Assembly: GCA_030998015.1 (NCBI GenBank)
Contig: JARWMV010000023.1
Span: 62,001 to 126,000, forward strand
Origin: Ceratorhiza oryzae-sativae
Lineage: Eukaryota; Basidiomycota; Agaricomycetes; Cantharellales; Ceratobasidiaceae
Direction: 5' to 3'
DNA length: 64,000 nt
The notes under the pieces were generated by a model. The model saw only the letters and a list, made by a program, of their open reading frames with translations. It searched no databases and had not been told where the DNA came from. The translations under genes and the position numbers were made by a program. Shown here piece by piece: positions 12,337 through 22,140 of the stretch. How positions within the stretch are numbered: the first letter of the stretch is position 1; each line of letters begins with the position of its first letter.

Positions 12337-12344
12337 TATATATA
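12337..12344 (+). promoter_or_regulatory. TATA box of esterase copy D
   Basis: TATATATA 68 nt upstream of the ATG at 12405. Confidence 0.6.
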
Positions 12345-12404
12345 CTTGCCTCGGTTCGCATTTCATCCCACCACGCCTCTCACTCCTGAGGTCAAATCGA
12401 CAAG

Positions 12405-13630
12405 ATGAGTATACTCGATCCAACACTGCAAGATCCCACGGCGACAATCTCGTCCGAGATCTTGGCAAAGCTCGATCCCGAATATCGGGATTTTGTTACA
12501 TCCCAACCTACAGCCTCACGAACACCACTCTCTAGCCTTGGATGGAGCTCAGAGCTACGTAAAGTGGTGAACTCTAGCACAGCTGGGAACGCAGAACCGG
12601 TACCTGTGGGAGCATTTGAGAATATTGACATGGGAAAGTTCTCGGTCAGAGTTCTTGTGCCCGATAGCTCGGCCCCTAGTACAGGTTGGCCAGCACTCCT
12701 GTACTTGCATGGAGGTGGGTGGTTATTTGGGACATGTCAGACGGGCGAATCTTTCTATACACGCGCCTGTATGGGTAAGTTGGCTGTTCCACCTTGTTCT
12801 GTATCCAATTAACGGGATATTTCAAGAGGCACGATGTGTCGTTGTATCCGTAGACTATCGACTCGGACCAGAAGATACATTCCCCGCTGCGCTTGAAGAC
12901 TCCTGGGCTGCTTATGTGGTTATTAGGCGAGGGAGGTAAAAGATATAATGTCAACAGGAATCTAGTGGCATTGTGCGGTTATTCATCGTACGTTACATCA
13001 CCCTCAGTGTTTTTGTTTCCACTGATGATCGGGGATAGAGGGGCTAACATGGCTGCCGTGATTGCTCAACGAGCAACCATGTCTCGTCCCCAGATTCGCC
13101 TATGCGCACAAGTCCTTCTTATGCCTATTTTGGATCTTACTCTAACAGAATATCCAATTACATGGTCACCTTCCATGCGTGAACATGCCAATACTCTTGG
13201 GCTGTATGCGCGAGATGTGATCTGGTCTCGGAATCTGCATACGCCTAACCCCAGGGACCGAGACCATCCCGATGCATCTCCATTGCTCCAAGATAACAAG
13301 GAAGCGTTCAATGGCATGGCTCGGTCGTGGATTAGCGTTGCGGAGTTGGATGTACTTAGGAGCGATGGGGAACGGTATGCCAAGAAACTCGAAGAATATG
13401 GCGTTCAGGTGAACCTTAAAACATACTATGGTGAGTTCATTTGAACGCGCGGGAGGCTCGCACTTTATGCTTCAATTAATAGGGGCAAACCATCTTTTAA
13501 TTCAAGCGGATGCAGTAAGTTGTATATACTGTACTCTCCACAACACGGACTCTGATCCAAACAGGCTTGCGAGCTTGCTCGGAGGATCAGGCATGATCAG
13601 ATTGCAGCCCTCAAAACAGCTCTCTCTTAG
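12405..13630 (+). pseudogene. Alpha/beta-hydrolase copy D, frame broken in exon 2
   Basis: Exons 12405-12774, 12827-12987, 13039-13430, 13483-13514 and 13565-13630 match the other three copies. Exon 2 is 161 nt, whereas A, B and C all have 163 nt. The frame reads DYRLGPEDTFPAALEDSWAA and then shifts near 12909-12913. Homology resumes in another frame as MWLLGEGGKRYNV. Without the shift the gene would keep HGGGW, the elbow GYSSG, an ELDVL acid and GANHL. Left as it is, translation stops at 12938-12940, before the catalytic Ser. It is either a recent pseudogene or a sequencing error, because the rest of the coding sequence is clean. Confidence 0.8.
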
Positions 13631-13776
13631 CTGGCTTACACTCTCTAAGTGCTGGATTCCATGATCCTCCAGACGTGTTGCGCAACGGGATAAACTGAAA
13701 TAATAACACTATAGTCTAGATTGGCCTACGTTGTACATGTATCTTGCAGTGAACAGAATATGCATGTTTGAAGGTG

Positions 13777-14400
13777 TTAAATGTGGCTTTCTCGCGGTTT
13801 ACAACCATCCATTAAGAACTTACTGATGATAGACGTTAAGTTGAAACTCCTTCCAGCCATAAAAATGGAACTTACGACATATCGATGGGGGTAAATGCTA
13901 TGGATTTCCGCTCCCAATTTCGACCTCTCTTTCATGAAATTTACTGCCCGTTCAAAGCTCCCTTGCTGGACCAGTTGGGCTTCCTTGAGCATATCCAATA
14001 TCCTCATACAATAAGAACGGTGACCACGACCAGAAGTCGGGCGTGCGAAACTTCGGTTGTATTTGTAGACCAGGTCAAGCACGTAGTGGAGGGTTACAGT
14101 TGAACTCAGCCAAAGCCTATCCGTTTGGATGTGCCTGCACTGTTCATCGATAAACGCTTTGTCGTGATATTCTTTCGACACAGACATGAGCGTAGATCGA
14201 AGCTCGATGGGGGAATGTGATTTAAACTTCAGATACCATACGAGTCGAGAGCTATAAAGCACCAAAAACCAGTCGTCTACTGAATTACTGAACGAGGAGG
14301 GCCCGTTTATACAAACACTGTCGATTTTCTGCTCCAGGTACTTGAAGCCATCTTGGCCAAGGGCAAAAAACTTGACTAGATCGTCGGCAGAGGAGGACAT
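13777..14400 (-). CDS. Hypothetical protein, 207 residues
   Basis: Open frame from an ATG at 14400 to a stop at 13777. I recognise no domain. The sequence is mixed hydrophobic and charged with several Cys and aromatic residues, and has neither a signal peptide nor clear membrane segments. It lies immediately downstream of esterase copy D on the opposite strand. It could be one exon of a longer gene, or a chance frame; its length in this sequence is the main support. Confidence 0.35.
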   Translation of the reverse strand: MSSSADDLVKFFALGQDGFKYLEQKIDSVCINGPSSFSNSVDDWFLVLYSSRLVWYLKFKSHSPIELRSTLMSVSKEYHDKAFIDEQCRHIQTDRLWLSSTVTLHYVLDLVYKYNRSFARPTSGRGHRSYCMRILDMLKEAQLVQQGSFERAVNFMKERSKLGAEIHSIYPHRYVVSSIFMAGRSFNLTSIISKFLMDGCKPRESHI

Positions 14401-15378
14401 TGTCCACCACGATGATACTAAGCCTAGAGCGGGTATAAACCAGTTGGTGGCGAACCACTCGAGCTCGACACGGCATTTTATATCTCAAAGCTGTTTAGCG
14501 GGGTTTGCTGCACAAGGGAACACACCTTTGAGAAATGGCCACTCTAACAGTGACGGAATGAACCACACGACCGGAGCTCGGGTGGATAACGCGCTTGTGC
14601 TGAGTTTTGACCGGGTAGGAGCCACAGAGTATCTTTGTCACAATGGGCGCCAGTGAAGAGTTGCCTGTGTTGACTCGGGGGCTATGTGATGAAATTTATG
14701 ATGCCTTGGTGATTGGATGGCTGGGTTCATGTAAAGGCTGATTAAATGTGTTAGATACAGCACTGTTGGCGATGCGCTTCTACGTAATAGAATATCCTTC
14801 CGGCATACCTGCCAACAGCTTGTTCCGTCGCCGATTGGCAAGGCGGTGTGTGCCCAGATTGATCGTGCACATTCCGTCATGGCAAATTATCAATACAAAA
14901 CAGAACCAGGTGGATGTCAAGGTGTCATCCCGAGATTCATGCTCGCAAAGAGTGCCTTTCAGTCGTATCATTTTTTGGTGCACATGAACGCCACGGCCAC
15001 ATTCGTCACAACCGATGGGCGCCTGCGGGACTGCCCCAACAAATTCGACTTGCCCACTCTTGTGCCCAATCTTTGCACTTGTAGCTGCCTATATCAGTAA
15101 TTCGCGCGCTGAGTTGGGCATTGGCTGGCTGGGTTGAGGTGCTTCACAGGCGCCCAGGATCAAGGCACTGGGTACCATGCTGGGTTATGTGCTGCATAGA
15201 AGGAAAACGTCGGCAGTTAGCCTAAAAGGATATCACAGAAGGAGTGAGCACAGCAGGGGTCGAACCGACGAACTAAATTTATGAAGCGCGTTCGGTGATA
15301 GGTGGGGTGCCGAGCGGCATGGCCCCCTGAGGAACCAGATGAGCCGTTTGTGATGACGTATAGCATCTGATCAGTTAC
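14401..15378. other. Intergenic, possible unrecognised exons
   Basis: A plus-strand ATG at 14643 opens a short frame (LPVLTRGLCDEIYDAL) that could splice near 14708 to a downstream open frame, but nothing in it matches a family I know. On the minus strand near 15250-15280 there is a lone B-box-like GGTTCGACCCC without a matching tRNA 5' half. Confidence 0.25.
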
Positions 15379-15477
15379 GGGCGCTTAGTGGAGTGGTTAC
15401 CACGTTGGTCTTCGACCTCTCCCAGATTGGAGTTGATAGTCAACCAAAGTTCGTCAGTTCGATCCTGGCAGCGCTCA
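15379..15477 (+). tRNA. tRNA-Arg (anticodon TCG) with 26-nt intron
   Basis: The cloverleaf folds completely. Acceptor stem GGGCGCT (15379-15385) pairs with AGCGCTC (15470-15476), with one G.U pair and discriminator A at 15477. The D stem is GTGG/CCAC. The anticodon stem is TTGGT/ACCAA with loop CTTCGA. The T stem is GTCAG/CTGGC with loop TTCGATC. The anticodon TCG is at 15412-15414. The intron (15416-15441) sits after position 37, the standard site for nuclear tRNA introns. Confidence 0.92.
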
Positions 15478-15483
15478 GCCTTA

Positions 15484-15489
15484 TTTTTT
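15484..15489 (+). terminator. RNA polymerase III terminator
   Basis: A run of six T begins 7 nt after the discriminator base of the tRNA-Arg gene. Confidence 0.7.
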
Positions 15490-15755
15490 GTGATCTGCCG
15501 CAAGGTAGTCACGAAGGTCAATTGAAGGAGGGCCATTTAGAGCTATCATACGGGCCTTAAACATTACCTTTCGCGGTCATTTTAAACCCCCCAAGCTGTA
15601 AATATCAAAGCATCTTTGGTGAACGCCTTGCTCATAAGGGAAGCGACCCAGGAACGGGGAACACATTATTGTGTTCTTGCAAGACTGAGCGATTCACATA
15701 CACTCGAATGGGATGCCCATCATTCGCGCCGAGCAGATGTGGCCATCACATACGA

Positions 15756-15797
15756 ATCTGTTGAACACCAAGGTGCTAACCACTCCACCATGTGCCC
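15756..15797 (-). pseudogene. tRNA 5'-half relic related to the adjacent tRNA-Arg
   Basis: On the minus strand the sequence begins GGGCACATGGTGGAGTGGTT and continues through a D stem and an anticodon arm nearly identical in pattern to the tRNA-Arg 300 bp away. The 5' acceptor half, the D arm (GTGG/GCAC) and TTGGTGTTCAAC are present. No T arm and no 3' acceptor half follow within 150 nt. It is therefore a truncated tRNA copy or a tRNA-derived repeat end. Confidence 0.6.
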
Positions 15798-17769
15798 TTG
15801 AGATAGCAACTCGGTTCAAAGCACAAATCAATCTCGTGGTCTTTGTTGCGATGTTATTTAGCCATTATCTATCCCTGTTATGTTTCTTTAGCACGTTTGA
15901 ATATGAGTCCTGACATAATCTTATATCCAGAATGTGGAAACCGGGCGACTGGTTCAAAGTCCACCTGTTCGCTGCTGAAACACGTCACAATCAAGTATTT
16001 TATCCTCACAGCCTCCGAAAACACAATTCTAACCAATTGACACCTTTAGCATAGCGTTGAGCCTATAAAATACGTTCAATTTATAACCGCCGTCATGCTG
16101 GCTTGACATCCAAGGTTTTGCTTGCGCCGTTTCAACCCGTTCTGGGTTTTACCTTCACACGACTATATGCCGAAAACAAATCATTTATTCAAACCCAGGG
16201 CTACAGTAAAAAGCCGATAGGTGTTTCGCACATCCGATAATTTGTGCGCATATACCCACGGCTGTTTTCCCTAGACATAAATCCCGCCGACCCGAAGACA
16301 GAGAGCAACTTACTAAGTTTTACACTCGGATGTAAATGTCGAAATCCTCAAACGATTCCTATATTCTAATTTTACTTCCACTAAAGAAGTATCAGCGAAG
16401 CCCAAAGTCAAGTGTAGGTTGTGAAGAAAATCACAACCGAACCGGACCAACAATTAGGGCACGTGAGTTCCCTTTCCCCCGTGACCTCTCTTTTTTTGAG
16501 AAAAAGTGGTACATATTTAACGAGCTACATGAACACAAGGTCAAACCGCTCGGAGGGAGAGAGACAAGGAGGGCGGAAGAGGAAAAAAAAAGAGGAGAAA
16601 AGAGGACGACCCGTGACCCCTGTACAACCCAGTTCTGTTACGTCTCGTTTGCCTTTTCTTCGTGACCTCGCTCCGCCCCTAGTACGCCGTTTTAGCCGTT
16701 TGACCTTTGTCCCATGTTCCGCCCTCGTATCGTCGGGATTGTCCGATACACAGTGGCGATCGAAAGAACTATACCACCGGAATTTGTTATTTTAATATTG
16801 GTATATCTACAAATCAAGAGTTGTGCACATATCGTACCGAGAGGGCGGCGCTTATTGTGGATATACCGATAGCAAAACGACCAAATACGGTGGTACAGTC
16901 CTTTCGACCGCTAGTGCAGGTATCTGCGCCAAGCAAGGTTGACAGACGTTCGCTCTGCTTTAGCTGCACGAGCGTGGCCTTCAAACACGAAGATGGAAGC
17001 TGAGAAGAGAACGCGACACCCAACATGGTTCGCCACCACAACATGATTGTGGACACACCGCGACATGGTGCGCTATGCTACCAGACCACGTCACTCCGCG
17101 CCGCGTTGGCGTTTGCCTCTCTCGGGAAGCGCAGTGCACCTCCAATAAACTCGGTTGCATTACGTCACCTTGGCGCGTGGAAATCCTCCCCACATTGTCC
17201 CTCGGTTTTTGATACTATGAGTGTAAGTATACACCTCACTTGGAACTCCAGCCTGTCAAATGGTCCGAAGTAGGTCGGGGGTAAAGAATACCCTAGGAAT
17301 TCAACCACCGAATGTCGCGTATATGCGCTGGTTGCCATCCTTCAAGCATCCAAAAAAATCACGTCCCCCCCCCTCCACGGAACTACAAGTCCATTCGCCT
17401 CTGAAAGTGACGTGCGTCTCTCACAATGCCTCCCACGATCAAGCTCTGTCCTCAACCAACACCCATGGTCCGAATGTATACAGCCCAACCGGTCACGCTA
17501 TGAATCTAGTCCATCCGCGGCTCAAACCCGCGTTTACTCAAATTCCACCCACTCGGGTCATTGTAGTAGGTACATAACAGCACAGGCAATGCATCAAGTC
17601 CGAAAAAAAAAGAAAGCTCGCACAAAGAGTCCGCAGAATTATCAAGTCCATCAAGGAAATAAGTGTCCAACGAAAACGAGATGATACATTCAGAGTTTAC
17701 ATTCGTAAAATCGTGTCCTAGAAAAAGTGTCCCAGAAAATAGTCCAAAGCATGAGAGAAAGTCGAGGAA
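15798..17769. other. Intergenic, no gene seen
   Basis: Contains a purine-rich tract near 16551-16606 and short frames without domain-like content. Its right end is the 3' flank of the first glyoxal oxidase gene. Confidence 0.4.
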
Positions 17770-20219
17770 TTACGGGTTGCCAGTCTTGGCTAACATGCTA
17801 CGATCGATGCGTTAGTCAGAGTTAGAATCGAGATACGAACAAGCAACTCACTTGGCGATAGCACCCAGATCGACGGGTGGACTCTGTCCATCACCGACCA
17901 TAACCTTCATACCTTCAGTCGGAACACCATCCACCACAATGTACAACCACGCAGGGCCAGGAGGATATACTACCGACTCTATCAGTATACCCCTGATCTT
18001 GCCCATCGTTTCACTCACCATTCGCATTCGGGGGTCCAGCAAAAGAGACCAACCTCCTACCAATCATCACAGCCGGCAAGGTCACCATGCGCTGGTCCAT
18101 ATGTACACCATGAGTCGAAAACCCAAGATCCATGAGCACAACTTCGACTTTTTTGAACCACCATCCACGCTTGTTGCGGCCGAATGGCATCGAGATGGTC
18201 GCGCTCGCACCGCGGGCATAGCGGAGGGTTTTATCGTAGCTGAGGATGGTCGCACGAGGCTTACTCATATAGTCGGGCGAGAGGATTTCGGCCCTAAACT
18301 CGGTGGGGTATTTCCTGGTTTCGACATCCAAATTTGGGTTTGAACCTGCGATCATGACAGTGCCCTTGGGAGTCAACGTTCTACGTTACCAGTCAGCGCA
18401 CGGTAATCAAGCCAGGTGAAAGGAATACATACGCCACCGAGTGGTACATCCTTGCAATATCCGAAGTGGGCATTCCTGTGGTGGAGAAACGTTGTCCAGC
18501 GGGGGCGGCGGGGTCATAGAGGACAGGCTGGAACGCTGGTCCGTCAGCGTTGGATGACCCAACCTGGTTCTGGACATTTCCATATCCAGCCGTTCCACCG
18601 GTCGCACCATTGACAATCAGGACTTTGCCGTCGGGGAGGAGAACGCCGTCCGGCATCACTACGAGAACCGTGGCGTCAGGGGCAATTAAAGGAAAATGCA
18701 TTTTAAACGTACCTCGTGGTCCTGGCATCTTCTCCACCTGCCAGCCCTACAATCGCCGATCCATTCAACGCACCAAATCGAGGCAGGTTAAACGATGACG
18801 CCAAAACGATCAAACATGGACGTCGATCAGCTTCGAATCGCCGAGACCTATACGGCGACACGAACCTTCTGTATGCCTTTTGCATTGAGAACCATGCGGG
18901 AGCATTGGGCGCTAGCCGGCGTATTGGAGCTTAGCTCCGTCTCGGGGATAGTATCGCTGCAAAGGTATAAGAGCGATAGATTGACTGTGGGAACGTTGGA
19001 CTTACGAGACCTCGGAACCACCACAGATCATGATTTCTGGTGCCCAGCCGTTCTCATAGCGCAGCGGAAGCATGACCGCCGTACCGCTCATTGGATAAGT
19101 GCAGCGCTGGCCGTTAGGAAGGTCGGGGAGGCGTGTTTCGGCGTTGCGTTGCCAGTCAAGGATCACTACGATTGATGAATATAGACCCATGAGACTAGAA
19201 CCGAGCTACTCACTTGTCTTGTTATTGGCAGCTACAAATACCCGGCCATTTGGTAGAGCATAAACGTGTGGGAAGAGATTGTGGGGAAGAGCTGCACCAA
19301 ATGTGTCAGTAAACTTGTCACGGTCTGATTTCCAAAAGACACACTATCGACAAGGAATTTGCTAGGAATTTGAAGTCCTAGACAAGTGTGAGCACTAGCT
19401 AGGTGATCATTTCGAACGTGATATACCATTGAAGCCATTGATATTTTTAGGAGGATAAAATTCATAGGTGGGGTTGTTGAGTTGGGCGTTGTTCGTCCAC
19501 CCGCCTGTAGCCAACCGTGAGACAACGCCGATAGCCATACTCGGACACGCACCTCCATAAGCACCCCCAAGGATCAAAAGAGACCCATCCGAGAGACGAG
19601 CACCGGAAGGATACCAACGAGATGAAGTGAGACGAATTCGCTATCACAAAGGTAAGACGGCAGCCGATGACGAAACAAAAGAGTATACCTGAGCGTCTTC
19701 GTAGACATCACACTTGTCGCCCTCGTCACACGGATTGAAGAGCCGGACACCCTGGAGCCCGTTTTGCGCGGTGCTATTGCCAATCTGGACAAGTGGGTTC
19801 CCGCCAATGTTTACCACTATTGATCGGGGGCAAGAGCAGGATCAGCCATCGGATGCCGTCACACTGGGGATCGGCCACGCACTTGTTCCGTTGGAGAGCC
19901 ATCCGCCACCGGCACAAAAGCTGTTGGTCGTGATCCCGTTCAGGGGGCGCACGGTGTTGGTCTTGAGCGAGTAGATGGCGCCGAGAGCGTGTGTGCCCTG
20001 GTCGGTCATCAGCGGGTTTGACTCGAGCTTGTCGATGATCATCACAGTATCCGGTCCGACGACCGTCATCTGCATAGCACCACTGAAGCCGTCTCAGCCG
20101 CGGCCACTGTCCCACAAGTCGACCACTCACATTCCGGTGGTGCCAGGCTGGGTCAGAGACCATGCTGCGCGCGTCGACGCGATCAGACACGGCAGGAGAA
20201 ACAACTGGGACCAGGCCAT
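17770..20219 (-). CDS. Glyoxal oxidase (secreted copper-radical oxidase, AA5_1), copy 1
   Basis: Extracellular copper enzyme that oxidises small aldehydes and releases H2O2, feeding ligninolytic peroxidases. The signal peptide is MAWSQLFLLPCLIASTRAA. Many short introns join to a full frame ending PPVDLGAIA NMLAKTGNP. The active-site landmarks of the family are visible. The Cys of the Cys-Tyr cofactor is in TNSFCAGGGWLSNGT, the Tyr-His pair in IARMYHSVA and the copper His in FSTHGVHM. The C-terminal DUF1929 domain begins LTPKGTVMIAGSNPN and contains YPPGPAWLYIVVDGVP. The start at 20219 is fixed by the signal peptide. No WSC domains are present. It is paralogous to the gene at 22.1-25.0 kb in the same orientation. 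Confidence 0.9.
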
Positions 20220-22140
20220 TGCTGGGAGAAACTAGCAGTGAATTACGCAGTAATCTGAGAAATGAGCGTGGGGTCCAACAACGAACGTCGAGCGAAACGA
20301 GAGGAAACAGAAACAGAGGGGGGAGGAAAGCGCACAGGCTAGACCATGCACACATTGTTTTATCAAACGGCGCGCTGTCCCTCATCGTGGGGTGCGGGGT
20401 GGCGCCGCGGCAACGCTGATCCTTGTTGTCACGTGCGTCTGATCCTCGGTTTCGAATCAAAGTTTCATCCCGAACATAGGTGGGCTGGCTTTCACGGGTC
20501 CAATGTTCGTGCCTATTTTTGCACCTCTCTGTATTCACAGGGCCAAAACACACGCGCCCTCCGTCGGATTCATGCAGATCCCGCATATCCGAAGCAACTC
20601 GTACCACACGAAACCCAGTTGACGGCTTGCCTCGATCAGCTTCGAAGATGAATATTGGTTAGCCATGAAATCGCATGAAATTGTACAGGGTTTGGTTTCC
20701 AACCGGAGGGGATGAGAGAAAAGGCCTTGCAGATGAGCGCGCATACATGTGGTAATCGATCTTCTAGGGCCCGGAACGCACGGCAACTATTTGAGCAGAA
20801 ACGTAACCACCAACTGTCAAAAGTCCCTATGAACGAATCTTCGAACCGTTGAGAGAGAATATCTAAAAACGCAAACTACAGCCTAGGCATTTTGGCGTGG
20901 GAGAGTAGGCTGAGGCGAGCGGTCAACAAGATCACCAGAGTAAAACTGTCCATTTACTTTCGGATGGTACCCTGGTCCGTCCGGAAGCTAGAGTTTCATC
21001 TTTGTAGCGCGATTATAGTGCGACGTATCGCTTACCCAAGTCAGTCGCGGATGAAGCAGGCCGGATAATACACAAGGCCACGCAAGAGGTGAGCACAGGC
21101 AGTTGGCCTCCAAAAGCTGATATCCCGCTAGGTCATTTACTCCCGAGTTACACGAGGCTGGGTCGAACGCTATGCTGCATGTGGTGATGCGAACAATGCG
21201 AGCAACAACATGTGCGACCAAGTCATCGAAAAATATTATAGGATGGGTTTTATTTCGATGAAAAATGAATATATCTCAACTGGAGTCTCAAGTCGGATAT
21301 GCTAGGCAGACGGGAAAAGGAATGAATGCATTCCGCATGCGCCTCGAGATTAATGCTAAAATTGATATGGAGAAAGTGAACCGTGTGTACTGGTATCGGC
21401 TTCACTCATTTTAACGGCTACTTGGCGGGCAGCGTGGTGGGCCTGGCTACGCACATCAACTTCACACATCTGGTCTATTCTTCACATGTAAACCTCAAAT
21501 CTTACAACGTTTCTCGGTAGTTGGGCTCCCTGACTTTGACTGATAATACATCACACCACTTTAACCGAGAATCCACTCCTTCCGATATTGTCGGCTCATC
21601 TCTCACGTCAAGTGAACCACACTTGGCTGGCTTTGTGGTAGGTTGGTTCCTGTAACGAATATACATCCTGATAGAGTTCAGAGAGGGACGACCTCCAGTC
21701 AGAGCTGTCTCAATGCCGAGACAGATCGCAAAAGATTTAATTCACTATAGTGACAGTGCCCTTGACACAAACGTGGCAAACAGGACGTAGTCTAACTGCG
21801 CGAGAGGTACCCGTTGCTCTTTCCCGGGCTTGGTCTCATCCGGATCCGTTCTATGTTTAGGTTACCTGTCAAAACTATATGCCAATCGATGGTCGAGCGA
21901 CACACCACGAGACATTCAGCAGGAACCGTTTAATCCCGACATCCATTTATTCCGTCCGTCATGGCAACTGTCGTAAATACATTCTAAAGCATGTACCCCA
22001 AGAATCGAGAAGCGACTCGACAAAAGGATTTTCCGCTCCCAGTACCTCTCACTCGTCCATAACCTATTTCAACCAAAATACACACGAAAAAAAACCCCAA
22101 CAAATGAAAAATCCATGGAACAAAACTAACGCGAGCCACT
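20220..22140. other. Spacer between the two glyoxal oxidase genes
   Basis: 1.9 kb holding the promoter of copy 1 and the 3' flank of copy 2. No coding frame with recognisable content. No TATA box seen close to the start at 20219. Confidence 0.4.

Noticed and set aside
15240..15290. Possible minus-strand tRNA suggested by a B-box-like GGTTCGACCCC
   Set aside because: The T stem has a mismatch and no 5' acceptor or D arm pairs with it at a suitable distance.
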